Below are positions 35,470-45,005 of a stretch of DNA of 64,000 bases, in pieces (within the stretch, counting starts at the first letter, position 1; each line of letters opens with the position of its first letter). Made by a program: the position numbers and the translations under genes. The DNA comes from Bacteroides uniformis. Its GTDB lineage: Bacteria > Bacteroidota > Bacteroidia > Bacteroidales > Bacteroidaceae. Under the pieces are notes generated by a model that was not told where the DNA came from, ran no database searches, and worked only from the letters and a program-made list of their open reading frames with translations. Where the stretch lies: positions 1,749,501 to 1,813,500 of the forward strand of contig NZ_CP102263.1 of the NCBI RefSeq assembly GCF_025147485.1, given 5' to 3'.

Positions 35470-35511
35470 CAGTATGACAAAGACATTTAAATCGGATTTG
35501 GTTTTGTAAAC

Positions 35512-35538
35512 AATCTGTGTTCCATGCACAGATTGTCC
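35512..35538 (+). other. Leader hairpin of the methyltransferase gene
   Basis: ACAATCTGTG and CACAGATTGT form a perfect 10-base stem with a seven-base loop, flanked by GTAAAC and GTTTAC that can extend the structure. It sits in the 5' leader. It may be a regulatory RNA element or a leader transcript; the following sequence is T-rich but not a pure T-run. Confidence 0.6.
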
Positions 35539-35662
35539 CTTTCGTTTACTTTCGGATAACTTCTTTCGAGAGTGTTTTTCTATTGTTATAATTCAAGTTT
35601 AATCCGCATATTATGCTGAAGGTGTTGTGATACTTTCCGTATATGCAAAATATAGTAAGAAA

Positions 35663-36439
35663 ATGAGTAACGAAAATAAAACTATCCACGATTTCGAATT
35701 TAATTTAATCTGTGACTTTTTCTCCAATATGGAACGGCAAGGCCCTGGCAGTCCTGAAGTGACGTTGAAGGCATTGAGCTTTGTAGACGGTCTTACCGAT
35801 GAATCCCTTATTGCCGATATCGGTTGTGGAACAGGTGGTCAGACAATGGTATTGGCTGGCCATGTTCCGGGACAGATTACCGGAATTGACCTTTTCCCCG
35901 GCTTTATTGACATCTTCAACCGTAATGCAAGGCAGTTGGGCTTGCAGGACAGAGTAAAAGGAATTGTCGGTTCAATGGATGCCCTCCCTTTCGGTGAGGA
36001 GGAGCTGGATATGATTTGGTGTGAAGGTGCTATCTATAACATCGGCTTTGAACGTGGCTTGAAGGAGTGGCGTAAATATCTGAAACCGGGAGGGTATATT
36101 GCCGTATCCGAGAGTTCATGGTTTACGGACGAACGTCCTGCGGAAATCAATGACTTCTGGATGGACGCCTATTCTGAAATGGATACACTTCCCAATCAGG
36201 TAGCCAAGTTGTACAAGGCGGGTTATCTCCCCGTTGCTACATTCATTCTGCCGGAGAATTGCTGGACAGAGCATTACTTTGCTTCAAAGGTTGCGGCTCA
36301 GGAGATTTTCCGTAAGAAATATGCCGGTAATAAAATTGCCGAAGAGTTCAGCTCACTCCAAATGATTGAGGATGAACTATACGGCAAATATAAGGAATTC
36401 TACGGTTATGTGTTTTTTATTGCTAAGAAGGTAGGTTGA
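35663..36439 (+). CDS. Class I SAM-dependent methyltransferase
   Basis: About 258 residues with the SAM-binding motif [17 protein letters not shown], an acidic motif II region ([10 protein letters not shown]) and the downstream segment [26 protein letters not shown]. Such small-molecule methyltransferases are common in Bacteroides; the substrate is unknown. The start was set at [12 protein letters not shown] (35663), since the twelve residues upstream in the open frame are not family-like. A structured leader precedes it. Confidence 0.85.
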   Translation: MSNENKTIHDFEFNLICDFFSNMERQGPGSPEVTLKALSFVDGLTDESLIADIGCGTGGQTMVLAGHVPGQITGIDLFPGFIDIFNRNARQLGLQDRVKGIVGSMDALPFGEEELDMIWCEGAIYNIGFERGLKEWRKYLKPGGYIAVSESSWFTDERPAEINDFWMDAYSEMDTLPNQVAKLYKAGYLPVATFILPENCWTEHYFASKVAAQEIFRKKYAGNKIAEEFSSLQMIEDELYGKYKEFYGYVFFIAKKVG

Positions 36440-36513
36440 TGGCAGACTTCTCTTATTGAGGAATGCGGGTATTCTCATGGCAGAATATCCGCATTTTGTG
36501 TTTTGAGTGGATT

Positions 36514-37362
36514 TTATTGTTTTGAGGATGTGCGGAACTTCTGAGGAGGTATTCCCGTATGACGTTTAAAGAATTTGTTGAAGAAGGCCGCATTATTAAA
36601 ACCTAGACTCACGGCTATATCCTTTATCGGAGTGTTGGCGGTACAAAGTTGTGCTTTGGCATCCATGATGATAGTATTGTTGATGATTTCCATGGCTGTA
36701 TGTCCTGATTCCTTTTTGACAAGGCGGCAAAGAGCTGCCGGTCTCATATTCATTTTCAATGCATAATAGGACACTTGATGCTCCCGGACATAGTCTGTGT
36801 GTACCAATCGGATAAAAATGCGGTATTGGTTGAAATGCCTGCTGCCCGGAGTCTCTTTTATTCTAGGGCGTTCCGGACAGAGTTCGGATATACCTTGTAA
36901 CAGATAGGTCAGTAGAGTTTGCAATGAAACTAGACTTGAGGGGCTTTCTGTTCTTTGGTAGAGGTGTGACAAATAGGTCATGAACTCGGCATAAAGCTGG
37001 AAGTCCGTTTTCGATAGAGGAAAAATATAGTGTTTGCCTATAATGTGAAACTTATCCATCATGACCTTGCCGGCCCCTGAACTCTGGATAAGTTGTTGGG
37101 AAAATATGACGACATATATTTCAGCATCGTCTGACGTGTGTAGCAATTGTACGAAGGTCTCGGGAGGAATAACTAGGAGGGTGTTAGCTTCAACCCTGAA
37201 TTGAGTATGGTTTATGATGGTTTTCAGAACTCCTTTGGTGCATAGAGCGAAGATACTGGCCTTGGTGTGGTATGGCTTTTCCACTAGCGGATTCAGTTCA
37301 TTGGTTGTGATATGATTGCAGGCAATGAACTCGGCATTTATATTGAATTCGGATATATTCAT
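36514..37362 (-). CDS. AraC family transcriptional regulator
   Basis: 282 residues. An N-terminal cupin-like effector domain (residues 1-140) is followed by a C-terminal AraC-type double helix-turn-helix: the first helix pair near YYALKMNMRPAALCRLVKKE and the second in IKDIAVSLGFNNAAFFNKFFKRHTG followed by PQKFR. The start ATG at 37362 was preferred to a TTG at 37383. It is divergent from the PAS kinase and convergent with the methyltransferase; its target is unknown. Confidence 0.88.
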   Translation of the reverse strand: MNISEFNINAEFIACNHITTNELNPLVEKPYHTKASIFALCTKGVLKTIINHTQFRVEANTLLVIPPETFVQLLHTSDDAEIYVVIFSQQLIQSSGAGKVMMDKFHIIGKHYIFPLSKTDFQLYAEFMTYLSHLYQRTESPSSLVSLQTLLTYLLQGISELCPERPRIKETPGSRHFNQYRIFIRLVHTDYVREHQVSYYALKMNMRPAALCRLVKKESGHTAMEIINNTIIMDAKAQLCTANTPIKDIAVSLGFNNAAFFNKFFKRHTGIPPQKFRTSSKQ

Positions 37363-37582
37363 GTTGGAGATTTTAAGACACAAAAATGGGGGATAATAAT
37401 GTATAAATGACAGAGATAACAGTTAAAATCAATATTACGCTCAATTTGTCTCTGTTAAATAAGGTAAAGTTGTGAATAATAGAATATATACATGCTAAAA
37501 CGGAATATTGATTTATAAGGGTTTGTTTGTGGCATAAGCATTTTAGCCCGAACTTTGCTCCTTGTATGATAAAACAATTCTG

Positions 37583-39076
37583 ATGAATCCGAATGTTCCT
37601 CAAGAAGTACGTATAATAAATGCCATCTCCGAGCAGTTGTTCAACTCATGGCCCGTCAGCATTATTATGATTGATTTGGAAGATTGTATCTGGCGTCTGA
37701 ATCAGCAGGTGATGAATGAACTCCATTTGAATGAGTATGTGATAGGGCGGCGTATCACTGACTTATTGGAAGTGGTATGTGATAAAAAGAATGTGTTAGA
37801 AGACCTTTTGCTGCAACTTCGGGAGAGGGATGTGCGGATTATTCCCTTAGATATCAATTGCTTTATACGTGAATTGAAGAGTGGTATCAGTTTTCTGATA
37901 CAAGGTGCTATGGTGGGAATTCATGAAGATGGACAATTGGTGAGGATTGTACTCTATTTCAGGAATGTGTTGGAAGAACGGACACAGAAGCATTTGCTGA
38001 ATATTGCGCTGAGCCGCACCCAGATATTTCAATGGTCTTTCGACATGGAACATAATCTGATGATTATAGAACCGCGTTATTTTGAATATTTGGGGATTCC
38101 TACGCGTGACTATACGCTGACGCCTGAGGAATTCGCATTTCTGATTCATCCGGACGACCGGAAGGGAGTGTTTGATGCTTTGGCTTTACAGTTGCATGGT
38201 AATTTGTACGAACGCCCAGTGGAATACCGTCTACGGAGGGGAGACGGCAAGTGGGAGTGGTTTGAGGCGCAATCTACCTATGTGGGGCAATTGACGGATT
38301 TGCCGTTCCGTATCATCGGTATTTGCATGAGTACGCAGAAATACAAGGATACGGAGAATAAATTGAACGAGGCTTTGCAGAAAGCGCAACGTAGCGATGA
38401 GTTGAAGAGCGTATTTCTTGCTAATATGAGCCACGAGATACGTACGCCACTAAATGCCATTGTGGGCTTCTCTACACTACTGGCTTGTGGGGATGCCGAC
38501 TTGTCGCGGCAGGAGATTATGGAATTTACGTCTTTGATTGAAAAGAACAGCCAGTTGTTAATGGTGTTGATTTCAGATATTCTGGATTTGTCCAAGATAG
38601 AATCGAACACGATGGAATTCCATTTTGAGAAGGTTTCTTTAAATGGCATATTGGAAAGCATTTACAGTGCGCAGAAGATGAATCTTCGGAAAGGAGTGGA
38701 GTTACTGCTAGACCTTCCGGACCGGGCGGCAGTTATCTATACAGATCCTACGCGTTTGGGGCAAGTTGTCAACAATCTTATCAATAATGCGGTGAAGTTC
38801 ACTGCTGAAGGACGCATAACCATAGGGTATAGGCTGAAGGACTTTGCTACATTGGAAGTCTTTGTGGAAGATACGGGAACTGGCATGTCGGAAGAAGTTC
38901 TGGCGCACATTTTTGAACGTTTCTATAAGGGAGATGCTTTTGTGCAGGGCACGGGATTGGGATTGGCCATTTGCAGGACTATCGTTGAAAGGTTTCATGG
39001 AAAAATAGAAGTGGCTTCAACTCTTGGCAAGGGGAGCCGCTTTGCAATTGTCCTTCCGCAGGAAATGCGGGAGTAG
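37583..39076 (+). CDS. Cytoplasmic PAS-domain sensor histidine kinase
   Basis: About 497 residues without membrane spans. Two PAS-like sensing regions (about 10-130 and 140-255, the second ending in a PAC-like YRLRRGDGKWEWFE) precede HisKA with the phospho-His284 (MSHEIRTPLN) and a HATPase domain (QVVNNLINNAVKFT, then EDTGTGM and GTGLGLAIC). The start was moved from a TTG to the ATG at 37583. No response regulator is adjacent, so its partner is encoded elsewhere. Confidence 0.9.
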   Translation: MNPNVPQEVRIINAISEQLFNSWPVSIIMIDLEDCIWRLNQQVMNELHLNEYVIGRRITDLLEVVCDKKNVLEDLLLQLRERDVRIIPLDINCFIRELKSGISFLIQGAMVGIHEDGQLVRIVLYFRNVLEERTQKHLLNIALSRTQIFQWSFDMEHNLMIIEPRYFEYLGIPTRDYTLTPEEFAFLIHPDDRKGVFDALALQLHGNLYERPVEYRLRRGDGKWEWFEAQSTYVGQLTDLPFRIIGICMSTQKYKDTENKLNEALQKAQRSDELKSVFLANMSHEIRTPLNAIVGFSTLLACGDADLSRQEIMEFTSLIEKNSQLLMVLISDILDLSKIESNTMEFHFEKVSLNGILESIYSAQKMNLRKGVELLLDLPDRAAVIYTDPTRLGQVVNNLINNAVKFTAEGRITIGYRLKDFATLEVFVEDTGTGMSEEVLAHIFERFYKGDAFVQGTGLGLAICRTIVERFHGKIEVASTLGKGSRFAIVLPQEMRE

Positions 39077-39121
39077 TGTTCTCTTTCTTGGATATTTGAT
39101 GTAATTATGTGAGCGTATGAT

Positions 39122-39151
39122 ATTGTATAACGTTGAAAATCGCTACCTTTG
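39122..39151 (+). promoter_or_regulatory. Promoter of the ABC-F gene
   Basis: ATTG (39122-39125) and TACCTTTG (39144-39151), 18 bases apart. This places transcription start downstream of a TTG at 39133 and supports the ATG at 39181 as the true start. Confidence 0.6.
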
Positions 39152-39180
39152 CAGTCTTGAACGATAAATTCATTGACACT

Positions 39181-41142
39181 ATGATATCTGTAGAAGGACT
39201 GAAGGTAGAATTTAATGCCACTCCTCTGTTCGAAGACGTCTCTTATGTTATCAATAAGAAAGACCGTATAGCTCTTGTCGGCAAGAATGGTGCCGGTAAG
39301 TCCACCATGCTCAAGATATTGGCTGGCATTCAGCAGCCCACTGCCGGCATTGTTGCCGTTCCTCGCGAATGTACTATCGGGTATTTGCCCCAAGTGATGA
39401 TACTCAGTGACAAGCGCACCGTAATGCAGGAGGCTGAACTTGCCTTCGAGCATATTTTTGAGATGCAGGCGGGCATCGAACGCATGAATCGGCAACTTGC
39501 CGAACGTACCGATTACGACAGCGAGGATTACCAGAAACTGATTGACCGCTTCACTCACGAAAACGAACGTTTTCTGATGATGGGCGGCACCAACTACCGT
39601 GCCGAAATAGAGCGCACGCTCCAAGGGCTGGGCTTCAGCCGCGAGGACTTTGACCGCTCTACAAGCGAGTTTTCCGGTGGTTGGCGTATGCGTATAGAGC
39701 TTGCCAAGCTGTTGCTTCGCCGTCCGGATGTGTTGCTGCTCGACGAGCCTACCAACCACCTTGACATCGAGAGTATCCAGTGGTTGGAGAACTTCCTTTC
39801 CACCCGTGCCAATGCGGTGGTGCTTGTCAGCCACGACCGCGCCTTTTTGAACAATGTCACTACGCGTACCATCGAAATAACTTGTGGACGCATTTACGAC
39901 TATAAAGTGAAATACGATGAGTTCGTGGTGCTTCGCAAGGAGCGCCGGGAGCAGCAACTACGTGCTTACGAGAATCAGCAGAAGCAGATACAAGATACGG
40001 AAGATTTCATCGAACGTTTCCGGTACAAAGCTACCAAGGCTGTGCAAGTGCAGAGCCGCATCAAGCAGCTCGAAAAGATAGAGCGCATCGAAGTGGATGA
40101 GGAAGACAACTCCTCTTTGCGCCTGAAGTTTGTTTGCAGTAGCCGTAGCGGTAATTATCCCGTTATCTGCGAGGATATGGAGAAATCCTACGGTGGGCAC
40201 GTTGTTTTCCACGATGTGAATTTGACTATCAACCGAGGAGAGAAGGTTGCTTTTGTCGGTAAGAACGGCGAAGGTAAGTCTACGCTTGTAAAGTGTATTA
40301 TGGGTGAGATTACGGATTATACCGGTAAGCTTACACTGGGACATAATGTGCAGATTGGATATTTTGCCCAGAACCAGGCACAGCTTTTGGATGAGAGCCT
40401 GACTGTATTCGATACGATTGACCGCGTGGCCGTAGGGGATATCCGCCTCAAAATCCGTGATATTCTAGGTGCTTTCATGTTCGGCGGTGAGGCTTCGGAT
40501 AAAAAGGTGAAGGTGCTCAGCGGTGGAGAGCGTACCCGGCTTGCCATGATAAAACTGCTGTTGGAGCCGGTGAATTTCCTGATTCTCGACGAACCTACGA
40601 ATCATCTTGACATGCGTTCCAAAGATGTGTTGAAGGAGGCTATCCGCGATTTTGACGGAACGGTGATAATAGTCAGCCATGACCGTGATTTTCTGGACGG
40701 ACTTGCGACTAAAGTGTACGAGTTTGGTGGCGGACTGGTGAAGGAACATCTGGGAGGAATTTATGATTTCCTGCAAAAGAAGCAGATAGAGAGCCTGAAT
40801 GAGTTACAGAAATCCCCTTCACTTTCCGCTTCGCCCACTGCCGGTAAGGCGGCATCGGGAAATGTTGGTGCAGAACCGGTTCAACCCTCGGCAGCCAAAC
40901 TCTCTTATGAGGAGCAGAAGGAGCTTAATAAGAAGCTCAAGAAACTGGAACGTCGCGTTGCCGATTGTGAAGCGGAGATAGAGCAGACGGAGGCTGCCAT
41001 TGCCATTCTTGAGGCCAGGATGGCCACACCGGAAGGTGCTTCGGACATGTCGCTTTATGAGCAGCACCAAAAACTGAAAGAGCAGCTTGACCGCGTGATG
41101 GAAGAGTGGGACGCGGCTACTGTAGAGTTGGAGAATCACTAA
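39181..41142 (+). CDS. ABC-F family ATPase
   Basis: 653 residues with two ATP-binding cassettes and no membrane domain. The first has Walker A VGKNGAGKST (about 33-42) and signature FSGGWRMR; the second has VGKNGEGKST and LSGGERTR. The inter-domain linker is basic and helical, and the C-terminal ~90 residues form a charged coiled coil (LKKLERRVADCEAEIEQTEA), as in Uup/YdiF-type proteins. ABC-F proteins act on the ribosome in translation or antibiotic protection. Housekeeping rather than resistance is more likely, given its location. Confidence 0.9.
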   Translation: MISVEGLKVEFNATPLFEDVSYVINKKDRIALVGKNGAGKSTMLKILAGIQQPTAGIVAVPRECTIGYLPQVMILSDKRTVMQEAELAFEHIFEMQAGIERMNRQLAERTDYDSEDYQKLIDRFTHENERFLMMGGTNYRAEIERTLQGLGFSREDFDRSTSEFSGGWRMRIELAKLLLRRPDVLLLDEPTNHLDIESIQWLENFLSTRANAVVLVSHDRAFLNNVTTRTIEITCGRIYDYKVKYDEFVVLRKERREQQLRAYENQQKQIQDTEDFIERFRYKATKAVQVQSRIKQLEKIERIEVDEEDNSSLRLKFVCSSRSGNYPVICEDMEKSYGGHVVFHDVNLTINRGEKVAFVGKNGEGKSTLVKCIMGEITDYTGKLTLGHNVQIGYFAQNQAQLLDESLTVFDTIDRVAVGDIRLKIRDILGAFMFGGEASDKKVKVLSGGERTRLAMIKLLLEPVNFLILDEPTNHLDMRSKDVLKEAIRDFDGTVIIVSHDRDFLDGLATKVYEFGGGLVKEHLGGIYDFLQKKQIESLNELQKSPSLSASPTAGKAASGNVGAEPVQPSAAKLSYEEQKELNKKLKKLERRVADCEAEIEQTEAAIAILEARMATPEGASDMSLYEQHQKLKEQLDRVMEEWDAATVELENH

Positions 41143-41162
41143 CTATTATATTTTATATGTTT

Positions 41163-43199
41163 ATGAAAGCAAATCATTTGTTACCCATTGCAGCATTCTG
41201 TCTGATGACGGCTTCCTGCAACACCGGCAAGCAGCAGGCTGAACTTACAGCAGGCATCCAGCTCGCCAATCTTGACACAACGGCTCTACCCGGAACTGAC
41301 TTTTACCAATACGCATGTGGCGGTTGGATGAAGAACAATCCGATTCCTGCTGAATACTCACAGTACGGTTCTTTTACTATCCTTGCAGAAAACAACCGCA
41401 AGCAGATTCAAGGACTGATTGAAGAACTTGCCGCCACCCAGCACGAAGCCGGCAGCGTGGCACAAAAAATCGGTGACTTGTACAAAATCGTAATGGACAG
41501 CGTGAAGCTGAACAAAGATGGTGTAGCTCCCATCAAGGCTGAACTCGACCAGCTGGCTGCTTTGAAGGACAAGAAAGAGCTTTATGCCTTGCTGGGCGAT
41601 ATGCAGAAGAAAGGCATCATCGCCTACAACGTGCTGTATGTTGGCGCTGACGAAATGAACAGTAGCATGAATGCTGTACAGACCTATCAGACCGGGCTGA
41701 GCATGGGCGAACGTGAATACTATCTGGAGAATGATGAGGCTACCGCCAAAATTCGTGATGCTTTCCGTACACATGTACAGAAGATGTATCAGTTGGCTGG
41801 TTTCGACGAGGCTACTGCCAAGAAAGGTATGGAGGTGGTGATGGATGTGGAAACACGTCTTGCCAAGGCTTTCCGCTCTCGTACGGAGTTGCGTGACCCG
41901 CATGCCAATTATAACAAGATGAGCATGGAAGAGTTGAAGAAGAATTATCCTACTTTCGATTGGGATGCTTATTTGTCTGCCATGGGCTTGAAGGATGTGA
42001 AGGAAATCATCGTAGGCCAGCCCGCTTCACTGAAAGCTGCTGCCGATATTCTGGATACGCTGCCCATTGAACAGCAGAGCCTTTATCTGCAATGGAAATT
42101 GATTGATTCTGCCGCAAGCTTGTTGAACGATGCTATGGCAGAACAGAACTTCGACTTCTACAGCCGCACCATGAGCGGTACACAAGAAATGCAGCCTCGC
42201 TGGAAGAGAGCGGTAAGCACTGTAAGCGGCGCGCTGGGCGAAGCTGTAGGTCAGATGTACGTGGAGAAATATTTCCCTGCTGCTGCCAAGGAGCGTATGG
42301 TGACTTTGGTGAAGAACTTGCAGGAAAGTCTGGGCGAACGTATCCAGAATCTTGCCTGGATGGGTGATTCCACTAAGGTGAAAGCTCTGGAGAAACTGGC
42401 TACCTTCCATGTGAAGATTGGTTATCCCGACACTTGGAAAGACTACTCCACACTGGAAATCAAAAACGACTCTTACTGGGCAAACATGGAACGTGCCAAC
42501 GAGTGGAGCCATGCCGAAATGATAGCCAAGGCCGGCAAGCCGGTGGATAAGGACGAATGGCTGATGACTCCGCAGACCGTCAACGCTTACTATAACCCGA
42601 CCACCAACGAAATCTGTTTCCCCGCCGGTATCCTGCAATATCCTTTCTTCGATATGAATGCGGATGATGCCTTCAACTATGGTGCCATCGGTGTGGTAAT
42701 CGGTCATGAGATGACTCACGGATTCGACGACCAGGGTCGCCAGTACGACAAGGACGGTAACCTGAAAGACTGGTGGACTGCTGAAGATGCCAAGAACTTT
42801 GACGAGCGTGCTCAGGTGATGGTGAACTTCTTCGATAGCATCGAGGTTGCTCCGGGCGTATATGCCAACGGACGCATGACATTGGGTGAGAATATTGCCG
42901 ACCACGGTGGTCTGCAGGTTTCTTATCAGGCATTCAAGAAAGCTACGGCTGCCAATCCGCTGCCGGTGCTGGATGGTCTTACTCCCGAACAACGTTTCTT
43001 CCTGGCATACGCAGGTGTATGGGCCAATGATATCCGTCCCGAAGAAGTGCTGAACCGCACGAAGAGTGATGTGCACTCATTGGGCGAATGGCGCGTAAAC
43101 GGTGCATTGCCGCAAATCGGTGCTTGGTATGAGGCATTCAACGTGACAGAAAAAGACCCGATGTTCTTGCCGGTAGAAAAACGTGTATCTATTTGGTAA
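41163..43199 (+). CDS. pepO: M13 family metallopeptidase (neprilysin/PepO type) lipoprotein
   Basis: About 679 residues with a lipoprotein signal MKANHLLPIAAFCLMTASC (Cys19). The zinc site is HEMTH (His515, Glu516, His519) with the third ligand Glu576 in GENIADHGG. The N-terminal PGTDFYQYACGGWMK and the C-terminal conserved region RPEEVLNRTKSDVHS...W match M13 peptidases, endopeptidases of short peptides. The start could also be six bases upstream (MFMK). It is followed by a strong terminator. Confidence 0.92.
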   Translation: MKANHLLPIAAFCLMTASCNTGKQQAELTAGIQLANLDTTALPGTDFYQYACGGWMKNNPIPAEYSQYGSFTILAENNRKQIQGLIEELAATQHEAGSVAQKIGDLYKIVMDSVKLNKDGVAPIKAELDQLAALKDKKELYALLGDMQKKGIIAYNVLYVGADEMNSSMNAVQTYQTGLSMGEREYYLENDEATAKIRDAFRTHVQKMYQLAGFDEATAKKGMEVVMDVETRLAKAFRSRTELRDPHANYNKMSMEELKKNYPTFDWDAYLSAMGLKDVKEIIVGQPASLKAAADILDTLPIEQQSLYLQWKLIDSAASLLNDAMAEQNFDFYSRTMSGTQEMQPRWKRAVSTVSGALGEAVGQMYVEKYFPAAAKERMVTLVKNLQESLGERIQNLAWMGDSTKVKALEKLATFHVKIGYPDTWKDYSTLEIKNDSYWANMERANEWSHAEMIAKAGKPVDKDEWLMTPQTVNAYYNPTTNEICFPAGILQYPFFDMNADDAFNYGAIGVVIGHEMTHGFDDQGRQYDKDGNLKDWWTAEDAKNFDERAQVMVNFFDSIEVAPGVYANGRMTLGENIADHGGLQVSYQAFKKATAANPLPVLDGLTPEQRFFLAYAGVWANDIRPEEVLNRTKSDVHSLGEWRVNGALPQIGAWYEAFNVTEKDPMFLPVEKRVSIW

Positions 43200-43215
43200 A
43201 CCAACAAAATAACCC

Positions 43216-43257
43216 TTAAAAAAAGGCGGCAGACTGGAAACAGATGCCGCCTTTTTT
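43216..43257 (+). terminator. Intrinsic terminator after the M13 peptidase
   Basis: AAAGGCGGCA (43222-43231) pairs with TGCCGCCTTT (43245-43254), followed by T residues. Confidence 0.9.
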
Positions 43258-43309
43258 AATTATACCTAATTTATTGTGTATGAATGTATGTATGAATAAA
43301 CAAAATTTG

Positions 43310-43317
43310 TAACTTTG
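43310..43317 (+). promoter_or_regulatory. -7 element of purH
   Basis: TAACTTTG matches TAnnTTTG and is 42 bases upstream of the purH ATG. The -33 region reads TATG at the 19-base spacing, a weak match. Confidence 0.6.
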
Positions 43318-43359
43318 CGCATCAAATACTAATATACGCATACTTTAATACGCAAATCC

Positions 43360-44883
43360 ATGTCTGAAACAAAAAGAATCAAAACAGCTCTGGTATCTGT
43401 TTACCATAAGGAAGGTTTGGACGAAATCATTACCAAACTGCATGAAGAAGGTGTAGAGTTCCTCTCAACCGGTGGAACCCGTCAGTTTATAGAATCCCTG
43501 GGTTATCCCTGCAAGGCAGTGGAAGACCTCACTACATACCCTTCCATCCTGGGCGGACGCGTGAAGACTTTGCATCCGAAGGTTTTTGGAGGTATTCTTT
43601 GCCGCCGCGGATTGGAGCAAGACATGCAACAGATTGAAAAATATGAAATCCCCGAAATAGACCTCGTCATTGTTGACCTCTATCCGTTTGAGGCTACCGT
43701 TGCCAGTGGTGCCGAAGAACCTGCCATCATCGAAAAGATTGACATAGGCGGTATCTCCCTAATTCGTGCCGCAGCCAAGAACTATAACGACGTGGTTATC
43801 ATCGCTTCGCAAGCACAATATCAGCCGTTCCGCGACATGCTGATGGAACACGGAGCCACTACTACCATCGAAGAACGCCGTTGGTTTGCCAAAGAGGCTT
43901 TCGGAGTGTCTTCACACTATGATTCTGCCATCTTCAACTATTTCGATGGCGAGGAAGGTTCCGCTTTCCGTTGCTCTGCCAACAGCCAGAAGACTTTACG
44001 CTATGGCGAGAATCCGCATCAGAAAGGTTATTTCTATGGCAATCTGGATGCTATGTTCGACCAGATTCACGGTAAGGAAATCTCTTATAACAACCTGCTC
44101 GACATCAATGCTGCCGTTGACTTGATTGACGAATTCAAGGATACGACTTTCGCTATCCTGAAGCATAATAATGCTTGTGGACTGGCTTCACGTCCCACTG
44201 TGCTCGAAGCATGGAACGATGCGCTTGCCGGTGACCCGGTATCCGCTTTTGGTGGTGTGCTCATCACTAATGCCGTGATTGACAAGGCTGCTGCCGAAGA
44301 AATCAATAAAATTTTCTTTGAGGTGATTATCGCTCCCGATTATGATGTGGATGCGTTGGAAATCCTCGGTCAGAAGAAGAACCGTATTATCCTGGTCCGC
44401 AAGCCGGCAGCTCTGCCTAAGAAGCAGTTCCGTTCTTTGCTGAATGGCGTATTGGTTCAGGACCGCGACCTTAAGGTGGAAACTCCTGAAGAATTGAAGA
44501 CTGTAACTACGAAGGCTCCCACTGCACAGGAAATTGAGGATATGCTCTTTGCAAACAAGATTGTGAAGAACAGTAAGTCGAATGCCATTGTGCTGGCAAA
44601 AGGAAAGCAGTTGTTGGCAAGTGGTGTAGGTCAGACCAGCCGTGTGGATGCTTTGAAGCAGGCTATCGAGAAAGCCAAAAACTTCGGTTTCGACTTGAAT
44701 GGCGCTGTAATGGCAAGTGACGCATTCTTCCCTTTCCCCGACTGCGTGGAAATTGCCGGCAATGAAGGCGTAACAGCCGTCATCCAGCCGGGTGGAAGCA
44801 TCAAGGATGAACTCTCGTTTGAATATTGCAACGAGCATGGCATCGCCATGGTGACTACGGGATTCCGTCACTTTAAACACTAA
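43360..44883 (+). CDS. purH: Bifunctional AICAR formyltransferase / IMP cyclohydrolase
   Basis: 507 residues, catalysing the last two steps of IMP synthesis: formyl transfer from 10-formyl-THF to AICAR and ring closure. An N-terminal MGS-like cyclohydrolase domain (residues 1-150, STGGTRQFIE) is followed by the transformylase domain with LRYGENPHQKGYFY and the catalytic KHNNACG. The C-terminus GIAMVTTGFRHFKH is the standard PurH ending. It stands upstream of the mre operon, an arrangement common in Bacteroides, with only repeat DNA between. Confidence 0.96.
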   Translation: MSETKRIKTALVSVYHKEGLDEIITKLHEEGVEFLSTGGTRQFIESLGYPCKAVEDLTTYPSILGGRVKTLHPKVFGGILCRRGLEQDMQQIEKYEIPEIDLVIVDLYPFEATVASGAEEPAIIEKIDIGGISLIRAAAKNYNDVVIIASQAQYQPFRDMLMEHGATTTIEERRWFAKEAFGVSSHYDSAIFNYFDGEEGSAFRCSANSQKTLRYGENPHQKGYFYGNLDAMFDQIHGKEISYNNLLDINAAVDLIDEFKDTTFAILKHNNACGLASRPTVLEAWNDALAGDPVSAFGGVLITNAVIDKAAAEEINKIFFEVIIAPDYDVDALEILGQKKNRIILVRKPAALPKKQFRSLLNGVLVQDRDLKVETPEELKTVTTKAPTAQEIEDMLFANKIVKNSKSNAIVLAKGKQLLASGVGQTSRVDALKQAIEKAKNFGFDLNGAVMASDAFFPFPDCVEIAGNEGVTAVIQPGGSIKDELSFEYCNEHGIAMVTTGFRHFKH

Positions 44884-44888
44884 TTCGG

Positions 44889-45001
44889 ATTTACGATTTG
44901 ACGATTTACGATTTACGATTGAAGTTACATCGTAAGTCTGAATCTCAAATTGTAAACAAGAGGAATATCAATCGTAAATCGTAAATAGTTAAATCGTAAA
45001 T
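44889..45001. repeat. AT-rich inverted repeat (AATCGTAAAT type) between purH and mreB
   Basis: Arms 44889-44922 and 44968-45001 (34 bases each), built of the word AATCGTAAAT, are reverse complements with two or three mismatches, around a 45-base loop. The right arm ends five bases before the mreB ATG, so there is no ordinary ribosome site space outside the repeat. Confidence 0.85.
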
Positions 45002-45005
45002 ATTA

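Noticed and set aside
42027..43076. 349-residue minus-strand frame
   Set aside because: Shadow of the M13 peptidase, whose zinc motif and full length are clear on the plus strand.
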